This document shows, in pieces, positions 10,583-22,500 of a stretch of 64,000 nt of DNA. The DNA is from Cephalotus follicularis. Taxonomy: Eukaryota; Streptophyta; Magnoliopsida; Oxalidales; Cephalotaceae. The notes beneath the pieces are model-generated. The model was not told the origin of the DNA. It saw only the letters and a program-made list of their open reading frames with translations, and ran no database searches. The number at the start of each line of letters is the position of its first letter. The first letter of the stretch is position 1. Location: contig BDDD01001660.1 in NCBI GenBank assembly GCA_001972305.1, positions 339,807-403,806 on the forward strand. The letters are read 5' to 3'. The translations under genes and the position numbers were made by a program.

Positions 10583-12440
10583 CAAGCAACCCAATTTGAA
10601 TGAGGAGGAAGTTCATATGCTCTAGGGAATTCCAGATTACACTGAGACTACCTTTGACATTGATTTCAAATCTACATTCCAAAAGTGTATAGAAGATTGG
10701 GAAGGTATAGGTGGTAATTTCTTTTCTGAGATTTGGAGTGTCCAACCACTTGTGGAGCCAGTTGGACCATTATCTACCTCGGTTCCCAAACCTTCCACTG
10801 TTGAGCCTCCTAAGCTTGAGTTGAAAGAGTTGCCCTCCAATATTAGGTGTGATTTCTTAGGTGAAGATCATACTTTTCTAGTCATCATTGCTTCTAATTT
10901 GACCACTTATCAGGTAGAGGATTTGATCGAGCTTTTAAAGGAAAATAAGGAAGCTCTAGGATGGATCGTGGTTGACATCAAAGGAATTAGCCCTTCTATT
11001 TTTCAACAACATATCCACTATATTGAGGGATCCAAACCTTCAAGGGAACCCCAAAGAAGGGCTAATCTAGTGATGAAGGAAGCCATTCAAAAAGAAATTC
11101 TAAAGTGCATGGATAATGGGATCATTTATCCAATTTCTGATAGCTAGTGGGTAAGTCCTGTCTAAGTGGTGCCAAGGAAATCTGGAATTACAGTAGTTCA
11201 ATATGCTACTAATGATTTGATTTCAACCCTTATCCAAACAGGGTGGAGAGTATGCATTGAGTACTGTAAACTAAATACGGTAACTTGGAAGGACCACTTT
11301 CCCTTACCTTTTATCGATCAAATGTTAGAGTGTCTAGCCGAACATGAGTATTATTGTTTTCTATATGGATATTCCGTCTATAACCAAATCCCAATTGCCC
11401 CTGAGGATCAACACAAGATAACATTCACTTGCCCATTTGGAATGTTTGCTTACTGGCGTATGCCATTTGGACTATGCAATGTTCCTGTAACTTTCCAACG
11501 TTGCTTGATGAGCATCTTCTCAGACATGGTGAAGAAATTTCTTGAGGTCTTTATGGATGATATTTCTATTCATGGATCCACTTATTCTGAGTGCCTTCAT
11601 CATCTTCGATTGATACTGGAGATGTGTAGACAAAAGAACTTGGTCTTCAATTGAGAGAAATGTCATTTCATGGTGAAAGAAGGCATTGTTCTTGGTCATG
11701 TGATTTCAAAGGATGGGATTATGCTTGATAAATCCAAGATGGACCTCATCATCAATCGTCCACCCCCTAAATATGTCAAGGACATTCGTTACTTTTTGGA
11801 GCATGTTGGCTTTTATAGGCGGTTTATCAATGATTTTAGCAAAGTTGCTAGACCTCTCACCAGCTTGCTGGTTAAGGATCAACCCTTTAAGTTTACCAAA
11901 GAAAGTTTCAAAAGTTTTGAGCATTTGAAAAAGGAGTTGACCACTACACCCATTATTCAGGCGCCTGTTTGGACTGAACCTTTTGAGCTGATGTGCGATG
12001 CATTAGATTTTGCTATAGGGGCTATCTTGGGGCAAAGAATCAATAAGTTGCCCACTGTGATTTACTATGCAAGTAGGACCCTCAATGATGCATAGCTCAA
12101 TTACACTACCACTGAGAAAGAATGTTTAGCTGTTGTATTTGTTTTATAGAAATTTCGGTCCAACTTGATTAGATATCGTGTGATTGTCTACACAGACCAT
12201 GCAGCAGTCGATTATTTTGTGGATAAGAAAGATGCTAAGGCTCGTCTTATTCGGTGGGTCTTATTTCTCCAAGAGTTTGATCTTCAGATACAGGGTAAGA
12301 AATGAATTGAAAATCTAGTTAACAATCATCTATCTCGGCTGCCTAATTCTTTGACTGAGGAGTCTCTTGTCTACGAGAGCTTTCCTGATGAACATCTAAT
12401 GACAGTATCTAGTGAACCTTGGTTTGCTGATATTGTCAAT
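10583..12440 (+). pseudogene. Athila-type Gypsy pol: protease C-end, reverse transcriptase, RNase H (decayed)
   Basis: This is the first part of a Ty3/Gypsy polyprotein of Athila type. After a linker (LELKELPSNIRCDFLGE) come the RT boxes: KEILKCMDNGIIYPISDS, WRVCIEYCKLN, KDHFPLPFIDQML, FTCPFGMFAYWRMPFGLCN, FMDDISIHG (catalytic F/YMDD variant, about 11550), then LGHVISKDGI. RNase H follows with [27 protein letters not shown] and [13 protein letters not shown]. The frame is held from 10752, but stops occur near 11145, 11163, 11652, 12093, 12147 and 12303, several explained by single transitions from TGG or CAA/CAG. It starts abruptly at the copia-1 LTR and ends at copia-2; the remainder resumes at 24958. 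Confidence 0.93.
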
Positions 12441-12591
12441 TGTTGGCCTTTGCCACCTCGTTAATTGTTATGTCGATGATTAACAAACATGTAATATTTG
12501 TATGCATATTTTTCTAACCTACAAATTCATATACACACTTGATTTTATGTCCAAAGTTGTGCAAAGTAAATTCTGCAGATAGAGGCAAAAA

Positions 12592-13108
12592 CAGCCGACT
12601 GCCCAGGTTGGACAGCTGAATGTTTTGTTTTGAGTAGTCGACTATTTGGGTTAAACAACCGATTGGAATTAGAAGGAATCCCAGCAACTGGAACTGCACT
12701 CCATCCAACCGGCTGTATCAGGGGGTCCAACAGGCTGTATCGGGGGGTCCAGCTGACTGCCAAGTCAAAACAGTCGACGACCAAGGATCTCCAGTCGACT
12801 GTCAAGAAAGTGTCACAAAATGGCAGTAGCTTTTTGGAAGTCCATTCCACCTCAACCAGCCGACTGGAACAGAGCACCAGCCGACTACCAAGGCAAACCA
12901 GCCGACTGTCAATATTTCCAGCCGACTATCAAGAAATGTCAAATTAGACCAGTAGCTTTTTGGAAGTCCTCTCCACCTCAACCAGCTGACTGTTTTGGAA
13001 AAACAGCCGACTGTCCATATCAAGCAGCCGACTGCCTGCACCAACGGCTATAATTTGAAATACGTGCCATCGACTCCAGCTGGCTGTCTAGGAAATCCAG
13101 CCGACTGG
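12592..13108. repeat. Cluster of CAGYCGACTG palindromes in the copia-2 5' LTR
   Basis: Roughly twenty exact or near copies of a 10-bp palindromic motif occur in about 515 bp at irregular spacing. Examples are CAGCCGACTG at 12592-12601, the perfect palindrome TAGTCGACTA at 12635-12644 and the perfect palindrome CAGTCGACTG at 12792-12801. Surrounding text also repeats (CCACCTCAACCAGC, GTAGCTTTTTGGAAGTCC). The cluster ends about 45 bp before the TATA box. Confidence 0.85.
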
Positions 13109-13151
13109 ATTATGCCTAACTTTAAAAAATAGATCCGTTGGAGCACATCTT

Positions 13152-13157
13152 TATAAG
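13152..13157 (+). promoter_or_regulatory. TATA box of the copia-2 LTR
   Basis: TATAAG within CATCTTTATAAG, conserved in the 3' LTR at 24420-24425. It lies just downstream of the palindrome cluster. A run of A/C-rich leader sequence follows. Confidence 0.55.
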
Positions 13158-13676
13158 CCAAAGTAAGACATCTTCCTCAATCGATCAAGCAAGAGAGTAC
13201 AAAAATCATTCAAGGCAACTCAAGCTACATACTCAATACTCACAATACCAAAAGAGAAGATATTCAAGCTATTCCATACATTACAAAGCATTTATTTGTA
13301 CAATCTCTATCATTAGAAGCTTTGTTCACATTGAGCTTAATTGTAAACAAATTCATTGTCAATTTGTAATCCATCAAACACTATCAATTACTTGTAAACA
13401 AGAGAGGTTGTCTCTTGTATAGCTCGAAGGGAGCAATCTGGTATTCGCTTGGTTTGAGCAAAAGTCGTTGAAGGTCGGTTGGAGTTTCATGCCCAGATTA
13501 GGGCATACTAGTGAAATACTCAAGGGGAGGCCTTGGGGAGTGAACGTAGGTGGTTTGCCAAACCACTATATATTTGTTTGCAACTCTCTCAACCCTACAC
13601 TCTTTAATTTCCCCATTTGGGTTATTGTGTTTGAATAGTTTCTAGGACATTTGCCAGTTTACTGACTTCCTACAAT

Positions 13677-13690
13677 TGGTATCAGAGCTT
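13677..13690 (+). other. Primer binding site of copia-2 (initiator tRNA-Met)
   Basis: TGGTATCAGAGCTTG follows the LTR end ACA after two bases and matches the plant initiator tRNA-Met 3' end complement. Confidence 0.92.
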
Positions 13691-13732
13691 GTGTGCTCAT
13701 TTTTTAAAGATTAACATCTTGAGTTAAAGATC

Positions 13733-15395
13733 ATGGCATCCACTAGCATGAATAATCAAACTAGAAACCATGACGATGTCTCCGAATTTAAGGTACCATT
13801 TTTTAGTGGTGATGATTTTCCCTAATGGAAAAGTCGTATGGAGATTTACCTTAAGTCTAGAGACTTCAAGAATTGGCTTAGTGTTAAAAATGGTCCTCAC
13901 ATCCCTATGAAAATAAATGATAAAAATGAATGCATTGCTAAGACTGATGATGAATGGGATGATGATGATTTCAAAAAATTGACCATAGATAACAAACCCT
14001 TGAATATTTTACTTGTTTCTTTAGATAAAACTAAATATAATCTTGTTAAAAGATGCACCTCCGTACATGAAATGTGGAAATTTCTCATTCTCACCCATGA
14101 GGGTACCGAGCAAGTTAAAAATGCCAAACTTGCCTTGCTAAATAGAGACTATGAGTTGTTTAAGATGCAACCAAACGAATCAATAAAAAATTTATATAAT
14201 CGTTTACTTGATATCACTAATGCTCTCCTTGGCCTTGGTAAGGTTTGTGGCACAGATGAACTTGTTAGAAAATTGCTTGGGTGCCTTAATGATGAATGGG
14301 AACCAAAGGTCACGGAAATTGAAGAATCAAAGGACAAGGTTATGGAGATTGAAGAACTACTTGGCTCTCTCATGACCCATGAGGTGAAATTAAACAAGAA
14401 ATTAACCAACCCTGTGAAGAAAAAGCTTCAAGAAGAGAGGAGGAAAGATATTGCTCTAAAATACTCACATAGAAGAAATCTCTAGTGACGAGGAGCTAGA
14501 AGAAGAAGACTACGTCCTCTTTGCGAAACGATTCACAAAATTCGCAAAGATGAATAAAGCTAGATGTTTTCTAAAGAAAAACCCCAACAAGGGAGAAGGA
14601 AGCAAGATGGATCCTCATACTTGCTTTGAGTGCAACAAACCGGGACACATCAAGGTGGATTGTCCTCAATTGGAGAAGAAGAAGCTCTTTAAGAAGAAAG
14701 CTCTCAAAGCATGGCACTTAAGTGATGATGACTCTTCTGATGATGAAGTCACCGAGCAAGTTGCCAACCTTTGCTTCATGGCATCAAGTGACAACGAAGA
14801 AAGCGATAATGAGGTAGACGATTCTTATACCTTTGGTGACTTACAATTTGCATTTGATGAATTGCTTATAGAATTTAAAAAGAAATGCTCTCAATACTCG
14901 TCACTTAAAAAAAATGTGGCTAGCATTGAAAATGAGAAGGACTTGCTTGTTATTGAAAATGAGCAATTAAAAAGTGATCTTAGCCTTTTGAAAAATGATA
15001 TTGCTAAAAAGGATGCTTGTGTTGTTAAACCTACTTCTTGTGACAATGTTGATCTAGAAAAGGAAGTAAAAACTCTTAAAGAGAAAAATGTGAACCTTGA
15101 AAAATCCTTTAGCAAATTCACATTAGGGATCATGAAATCAGAAGAAATGCTTGCTATCCAAAGACCTTACCTTGATAAAACCGGTATAGGTTATGCTCCC
15201 TTGGAGGTTAAGACAAAATTAAATAACACTAAAACAAGACCTTATTGAACATATTGTCATAAAGTAGGACATGTTGTTGGTAAATGTTTTAAAAAGATTG
15301 CTCATTATCATTCTCATGCTAGATCTTCTCCACATCACAATGCTATTACATTTATACAAATTTAGGTTCTAAAGGAACTATAAAACAAAAATGTA
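13733..15395 (+). pseudogene. copia-2 gag (with frameshift and stops)
   Basis: Gag builds the particle. The start ATG at 13733 (MASTSMNNQTRNHDD) follows the primer site by about 45 bp. The N-terminal UBN2-type gag domain runs to about 14485 (WKSRMEIYLKSRDFKNW, NRLLDITNALLGLGKV, VTEIEESKDKVMEIEELLGSL). A TAA interrupts near 13823, and a frameshift near 14465 moves reading to the frame of 14550. Then come the zinc knuckle CFECNKPGHIKVDC, an acidic segment (SDDDSSDDE), and a long coiled coil (about 14850-15130) rich in E, K, N and L. The conserved block DKTGIGYAPLE and a second knuckle (CHKVGHVVGKC) lie after a stop at 15246. The same architecture occurs in the TR-GAG-like element. Confidence 0.92.
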
Positions 15396-18300
15396 ACTTT
15401 AATGGACCCAATAAACAACGGGTACCAAGATCAAAATCGTTTGACATTTTTGTCGGTGGAAAGATGTTTGCGAGCAAACCACAAGGAGGAAGAACCATGC
15501 TATGTGGATAGCGGTTGCTCAAAGCACATGACCGGTGACAAAAGCCTCTTCTTTGAACTTAAAGAAATTGATGGAGAAAAGGTCACATTTGGAGACAACA
15601 ACAAAGCCAAGATTGTTGGTATTGGCTCAATAGGTAACGAATTCAATATCTTGATTGAAAATGTGTCTTATGTTGTAGGCCTTAAACATAATTTGCTTAG
15701 TGTTAGCCAATTGTGTGATAAAGGATATAAAGTTAATTTTGAATCATCTCGTTGTCACATTATTGACACTAGCATCAATGATGTAAAGTTTGTTGATCAT
15801 AGGCAAGGAAATGTGTATGTTGTGTATTTAAAAGAAATGTTTTCCAAAAATGTTTGTTTTAATACAAGTATAAATGATAAATGGCTTTGGCATAGACGTT
15901 TGGGCCATGCTAGCATGGATGTTCTTGCAAAACTTTCTAGAAAAGATTTAGTCATTGATTTGCCTAAAATGAAATTTGATAATGACAAACTATGTGATGC
16001 TTGTGCACAAGGCAAACAAACAAGAACTTCTTTTAAAACAAAAAATGTTGTTTCAACTACAAGAATTTTACAACTTTTGCACATTGACTTGTTTGGACCA
16101 ACAAGAACTCTAAGCATTGGAGGTAAACAATATGGCCTTGTTACTGTAGATGATTACTCTAGATTTACTTGGGTCATATTTTTAGCTTTAAAGAGTGATG
16201 CTTTAGATTCCTTCATTAAATTTTGTAGACGAATTCAAAATGAAAAGAGTCTATCTATTATAAGCATTCGTATTGATCACGGAAAAGAATTTGAAAACCT
16301 TGGTTTTGAAAATTTTTGTGATAAACTTGGAATCCACCATAACTTCTTGGCTCCTAGAATTCCTCAACAAAATGGTGTTGTTGAAAGGAGGAATAGATTT
16401 CTAGAAGAAATGGGGAGAACCATGCTTTGTGAAAACAATTTACGTAAATATCTTTGGGTCGAAGCCGTGAATACCGCATGCTATATAATAAATAGAGTAA
16501 TGATTCGTTCTATTTTAAAGAAAACCCCATATGAGCTTTTTAATGAAAGGAAACCAAATGTTAGTCATTTGAGACCATTTGGTTGCAAAGTTTTTATTTT
16601 GAACAATGGGAAAGATAATCTTGGTAAATTCGATGCCAAGAGTGATGAAGGAATATTTTTAGGCTACTCTTTAAATTCTAAAGCTTATAGAGTATTCAAT
16701 AAGAGAACTTTAATTATTGAAGAATCAATTCATGTCTTATTTGAAGAGTCTAATAGTGCTCCAAGATAGGGAGATGATGTTGATGATGTAGGTATCATAG
16801 ACCAATTGGAAGGCTTGGACATCTCCAAAGATGATGTCGAAGCTGACAAAATTGAAGAAGAAGGTGTACATGAAGAAGAACTCTAACAAACTCAAATCAC
16901 CAAGGAGCCCGTACCAAGAAGAGAAAGAGTGTATGTGAAAGACAACAAGGTAATCGGTAATCCAACCAAAGGGGTAAGAACTCGTTCCTCTCTTAGGGAG
17001 TATTGCAATAATGTAGCCTTCATTTCTAATATCGAACCCAAAAATGTTTTTGATGCTTTAAAAGATGATTTTTGGATTGTGCCCATGCAAGATGAACTAA
17101 ACCAATTTGAAAAGAGTAATGTTTGGTCCTTAGTTCCTAGGCCTAAAAATCAATCCACCACTGGAACAAAATGGATTTCTCGAAACAAAATGGATGAAAA
17201 TGGGTTGGTTATTCGAAATAAAGCTAGATTAGTTGCACAAGGGTATAGTCAAGAAGAAGGCATTGACTATGATGAAACCTTTGCTCCCGTAGCTAGATTA
17301 GAAGCTATTAGATTATTAATGGCCTTTGCATGTTTTAAAGGTTTTAAATTGTATCAAACGGATGTTAAAAGTGCCTTTTTAAATGGCATTATAAATTAGA
17401 AAGTTTATGTTAAAGAACCTCTGGGCTTTGAAAATGTGCACTTCTCAAATCATGTTTTTAAATTGTCAAAAGCTCTCTATGGCTTAAAACAAGCACCAAG
17501 AGCTTGGTATGAAAGACTTTGAAAATTTCTCTTGGAAAATGATTTTAAAAGAGGTCTAGTTGAAAAAACTCTTTTTGTAAAAACCAAGCTTGATGACATT
17601 TTAATTGTGCAAATTTATGTTGATGATATTATTCTCGGTTCCACTAATGATTCTCTTTGCGTTGAGTTTGCTAACATTATGCAAGGTGAATTTGAGATGA
17701 GTATGATGGGTGAACTTAAGTACTTCCTTGGAATTAGAATTTCTCAAGGAAATGAAGGCACCTTCATCAACTAATCCAAGTACATAAAAGACCTACTCAA
17801 ACGTTATGGAATGGAGAACTCAAAGCTTTGCAAGACTCCAATGAGTACTACTACCAAACTCGACAAAGATGAGAATTGTAAAGAGGTAGATCAAAAACTT
17901 TATAGAAGCATGATAGGATCTCTTCTTTATCTTACCGCAAGTAGACCGGACATAATGTTTAGTGTGTGTCTTTGTGCTAGATTTCAATCTTCTCCTAAAG
18001 AAACTCACTTAATTGCGGTCAAGCTAATCTTTAGATATCTTGCATATACTCCTTTACTTGGTTTATTTTATTCGAAAGATTCATTGTTTAACTTGCATGC
18101 TTTTTTCGATGTCGATTATGGTGGTTGTAGATTAGATAGAAAGAGCACAAGTGGCACTTGCCAATTTCTTGGCAACTCTTTAGTGTCTTCGTTTTCAAAG
18201 AAACAAAATAGTGTTGCTCTTTCCACCGCCAAAGCCGAATATGTAGCGGCGGGTAGTTGTTGTGCACAAGTATTGTGGTTAAAACAACAACTTCATGAAT

Positions 18301-18560
18301 TTGGCATATGCATTGATAATGTGTGCACAAAATGTGATAATACTAGTGCCATAAATTTAAGTAAAAATCCTGTTCAACACTCTAAGACAAAACATATTGA
18401 AATTCGACATCACTTCCTTAGAGATCATGTTGAACAAGGTGACATTTTGCTTGAATATATTGACACTTTGAATCAAGTTGCAGATATTTTTACCAAGCCA
18501 TTGGACAATGAAAGGTTCTACACTTTGCGAAGGGAGTTAGGTATGCAAAATCCCTCTTAA
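15396..18560 (+). pseudogene. copia-2 pol: protease, integrase, reverse transcriptase, RNase H
   Basis: One reading frame holds the enzymes in Copia order. Protease: CYVDSGCSKHMTGD (DSG active site, about 15505). Integrase: H-H-C-C (LWHRRLGHASMDV ... CDACAQGKQ), then catalytic HIDLFGPTRT, IRIDHGKEFEN and PQQNGVVERRNR. Reverse transcriptase: [63 protein letters not shown]. RNase H: TASRPDIMFSVCLCARFQ, DRKSTSGTCQFLGNSLVSS, TAKAEYVAAGSCCAQVLWLKQQL, HSKTKHIEIRHHFLRDHV. Stops interrupt at about 16767, 16884, 17397, 17520 and 17772, so no full polyprotein is possible. The RT signatures place it in SIRE/Maximus. Confidence 0.95.
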
Positions 18561-18967
18561 TCTCATTATATGCACTTTTACGATGTTTAGATGATAATTG
18601 TGTGCTTTGATGTGTAAAATTCTTTTCAAACTTATGTCATGCATCTAACATTGAGTATTTAACTCAATTACATCAAATTGCTCAAGTACATAAGTCACTA
18701 TTAGTCTATAATAGCTGATTATGGGTTTACGAATCAAAGGGCAACCCAATTTTCTGCATTTTTCAAATTCTGCAGAATCCAGCCGACTAGACTGACAATC
18801 CAATCGACTACCTAAATATCCAGCTGACTGGCCATAAGTGCCAAGTCGACTGGTGACGCGGGAATCAGGTTTTATAAACCTGATTTTCCCCTTTTTCCTT
18901 CTATCTCTACTCTCTAAACCTGCCAAAACCCTAAACCCTCTCTCAAAACTTGCTCCAACCGATTTCT
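18561..18967 (+). promoter_or_regulatory. Spacer between pol and env-like ORF with a candidate internal promoter
   Basis: After the RNase H stop there are about 400 bp without coding. Near the end lies a small cluster of four motifs of the CAGYCGACTG type (18779-18858). It is followed by TTTATAAACC (TATAAA at 18873-18878), then a strongly CT-rich segment (18888-18945), and then the env-like ATG at 18968. This layout (motif cluster, TATA, CT-rich leader, ATG) resembles the LTR promoter of the same element and could drive a separate transcript. Inferred from sequence only. Confidence 0.5.
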
Positions 18968-19525
18968 ATGGCATCCAAGAGAAGAAAGAGCATTGGAATC
19001 AAGAACACGAGACCCTCTCAACTAGTGAATGACTATGACGATGACCTCTTTCTCTCCAAAGAGAATGAGACTAGGTATCACTCCGTTCTCAACTCTGTAA
19101 AATTACACAATGAAAAATGGATAGATAGAGATATCTTGGTCAGTAATTTTGTTACTATTAGGTCTTGGCTTGAACAAATGGGATGGTTTGATTATTTGTG
19201 CTCATCACACACTATATACTCTAGGCTAGTCAAACTCTTTTATGCAAACTTAGAAAATTCATCAACTTGTGTTGCAAAATCTTTAGTTCTTGAAAATCCT
19301 GTCTCTATTACACCTAAACTAATTGCCGAAACCATAGGAATCCCTTGTTCCGGCATTACTCACTTCAATGAAATAGAGAAATCGGAGGCTTTAAGAATTT
19401 GCCTAGAACGTCTCGATTTTAATCCCATCATGACCTTGACTAGTGGTCAGCTCCCCCTTACCACACGCATTCTCCTGTTAATAATTACCAACACTTTATT
19501 TCCCAGAGAAGGCTCGCATACACTC
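18968..19525 (+). pseudogene. copia-2 env-like ORF2, N-terminal part
   Basis: Reading starts at ATG 18968 (MASKRRKSIGIKNTR) with a basic N-terminus, then an acidic bend (NDYDDDLFLSKE). It continues into a region resembling the domain annotated in plants as putative plant transposon protein (WIDRDILVSNF, RLVKLFYANLEN, ISITPKLIAETIGIPCSG-like text). Such ORFs follow pol in SIRE-type elements and have been called env-like from their position, but the role is unknown. I see no clear signal peptide or membrane segment in this part. It is interrupted at 19525 by solo LTR B and resumes at 22639. Confidence 0.7.
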
Positions 19526-22500
19526 TGTAACGACCCGCATTAATTTTTGGATAAATTGATGTTCGGCTGGGGGAAATTTTTTTTTTCCTTGGTTGTGTTG
19601 GTTTGGGCTTCTCCTTCTTGGTTAAGTATTTGTTGGCTTTGGGCTTGGTGGAGGCCCAATGGTTGCCTATGGTTTGAGTATGTGGTTAAGTTATAAGAGA
19701 GGTTTAGTTGGTGTTGAGAGATGTGCAAAGCTTGCTTAAGAAGTTTGGCTGTTGGTTTCGGCAGACGTCTTATCCATTTTTCACGTCTAAAGAAGCAGTT
19801 GGGAGAGTGAGCCTTCATCTTTCATCTTTCTTCTTCTTTGTCTTTCTTCTGAAGCTTTAAGCGTTTTGAGGTTGGAACTTTCTTTTGCCCGTCTACGCGT
19901 CTAGCAGGTGGGTGTCCTCCTCAGTACATTTTGGTACGTCACTTGGTTGGTGCAGGCACGACCCTTGAGGCCGAGGAAGAGCTTTTCCTTGGTTTTTATG
20001 GTTGTATGTGGTTCTTGCATAGCTTCAGAGATGTTATTCATGGCAGCTAAGCGTTGTTGTGTGTTGGTCTTACAGAGGAAGATCTAGGCTCGGAGCCCAC
20101 GCAACAAGGGAGCTAGCTGAGGAAAAAGATTGATACTAGTGAGTGGGATGTTCTCCTTTCTATCAATGGATAACTGAGAGTATTGATTTTATACCCTTTC
20201 ATGATATTACCTTTGACTAGGATTTCTTCTCCTATCATCTTGTTGATATTGCATGTGAATACTGCTTTGCCTGGGTTGAACTTGTTGTTTCCCCTTCCTT
20301 GTTGAGTATTCATGCTTTATTTGATATCATGTGTTGTTGTCCTTGGATATTGGTTACTGGGTGCTGGTTACTTTGCTTGTATGAGATTTCTGGCACAAGA
20401 TGGTCTAAGTGGTGATACACTTACCTCTGAGCCGAGGTTCTCCTATGTTGTTTCGCCAAGGGTGGAGCTGAGCGATGATTCACGGGCCCCTTGTACGATA
20501 TTAACGCTATGTGATTGCCGACGAGGTAGCTTCTCGATTGAGGTTCACCTAGTGTAGTGCTGAGCTCGTGATTGCCGACGGGGGTGGGCTTGCGTAGCCC
20601 CTCCTTCGAGGTTCATGTAGTGAGGTGCGCCAATGTATGATTTTCTGAGGGTGGAGTGCTTGCGTAGCCCTTCTACCGATGTTCATGCGGTGCTCTGGAA
20701 GTGGGTATCTATATTGAGTATATGAGGGATGTGTTCAATGCTGTAGCCCATGACCGCGTTGATAGAACGTCAACGGAGTTCGTTATGTATGTTACCGAGG
20801 TGGTTCCGGCTATGGAAGTGTGTGAGTCGATTGTGCATGTGCGTGTGTGGAATGTGCTTATGATTGATACAGTACCAGTAGTCCCCTTGAGAATTGTTGA
20901 TCCTTAGAGTTGATCTTTTGTTGATCCTTGGATCCTTGGCATGATCTGATATATGAACTGTGGTTTATCTTCTTTCCTTGAGGTCAGTCATTGAGTTGGT
21001 AGCTCTGACGTCTCCTCGGACTTTTCTTCGTTATCAATATCCTTGTATACTTTCACCTCTGCCTTTTTTGTTGAGTAGGGGAGATGGGTTGTTCTCGGCC
21101 CAGTTGGGGCAGGGCACGTTACCTTGACTCTTGGCATCCCGGTGGAAGTGGGTTGCCCTGGATATTCCTTGATCTTACTCACTAGTCAGTTGGACTAATC
21201 CCCTCTCAGTTTTGTGTGCAGAGGGACCGGGGCAACAGTGTTCTTGAGATCCACTAAGGACAACTTGTAGAGAGAGAGGTAGACGCCGGACGCAACACCT
21301 TAGGATGGCTCCTAGGCCTCGGACGCCCTCATGCATTTGGGGACATTCATGGGGTTTTTGTATAGTTTTGTTTATATCTATGCCTTGTAAAAATCTTCTT
21401 TATAGCTTGTGTAAAACTCTTGGATGCTGGGCATCCTCGGCAGTTTGCCTAGGACCGCGTATATAATTCATTTCTTTTGTTTTATATACTATGTTGTTGT
21501 GCCGTTTTCCCAGCCCTGGCGCTGTTTTTACTTAGTGTTTGGGTGTGCAAGGACAACGTTTGAGTTTGGGGGGTTGTTTGACCCTGGGCAGAGGAGCAGA
21601 TCTCCCCAGCCTTGGCCTTGGTGAAACTTTAGTGTTTCTCCTCGGGCCCTTTTGTGCGTGGCACCTCTGCTGAGATGCCGGGGGAGTGGTGGCTTGATCA
21701 TGGTTGGTCAAACCCTAGGTTAACTTTGAGCTCGGGTTGGTCGACCCTAAGCTGGAGTCTGGTGGCGCCCCTGGGTGTTGTCCACGGCATGCCGCAGGCG
21801 TTAAGTGGAGGTAAGTAGTTTTCCTTAGTTTTGCCCGACCTCCTGACGTCGGACCAGCTCGGTCCCTGGAGACATTTTGGTGGGTGAGCCATGGTGGATC
21901 CCCTGCGTACCTGGCCGGGGTGAGATGTTATCTCCTTAGTGTAGTTCGAGTGTTGGTGGGACCTTGGGTGGTTGTCCCATGCGCTTGGCGTTTGTCCCCG
22001 TGCCCTTGTGTTGATCCCAGGCTTAGCTTTTGTTAAGTGTTGTCGTCCAGTGAGGATATGCCTGAGGATGGTTCATCCTGGGAAGGCATGTCTTAGGATG
22101 GGGCACAGACATGGCCTGTGTTATGTCATGTTTGTGTTGTGATCCCTGCCCGTGACCCCAGGCAAGACGTACTATTGCCTTCTCTGCCCTGGCTTGCTCC
22201 CCTGGCATGTTCCCTTAGTGGAACGGTGCGTTTGGGCAGTGGGTGTGGTGCGCGTTCCCTTTAGTTAAACGGTGCGTTTGCTAAAGTGGGTGTTGCGTTT
22301 GTTCCCTTTAGTTAAATGGTGCGTTTGCTAAGTGGGTGTTGTGCGTGTTTCTTTTAGTTAAACGGTGATCTTTGGGGATAGTTTAAGTAAGGGTTCTTTT
22401 GTTGTTTTACCCTTCCTTCTTTCCTCCTTCCTGCTCTGGCATTTCTTGTTTTTATGCCTTGGTGCGTTTGGCCTGGGGAGCGCGGCTCTCCTCAGCAGCT

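Larger units (their letters stand above)
12441..13674 (+). repeat. copia-2 5' LTR (1234 bp)
   Basis: Begins TGTTGGCCTTTGCC and ends TTCCTACA, followed by the primer site. U3 holds a dense cluster of CAGYCGACTG-like palindromes (12592-13108), then the TATA-like TATAAG at 13152-13157. Repetition of the motif produces spurious reading frames full of SRL, QST and DWN residues. The partner LTR is 23734-24952. Confidence 0.93.

Noticed and set aside
12545..13053. Several overlapping open frames of 60-110 residues on both strands, also at 23832-24312, 46675-47088 and 61244-61484
   Set aside because: They arise from the CAGYCGACTG repeats, which read as SRL, QST, VDW or PAD in every frame. They have no start context, no domain and lie in LTRs.
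13138..13422. 94-codon frame conserved at 24406-24690
   Set aside because: Conservation is only because the two copies are LTRs of the same element. The frame lies downstream of the TATA box in the leader and has low-complexity composition.
13677..13690. tRNA gene fragments at the TGGTATCAGAGC sites
   Set aside because: Only 12-14 nt match, each directly after an LTR end. They are primer binding sites and no cloverleaf is present.
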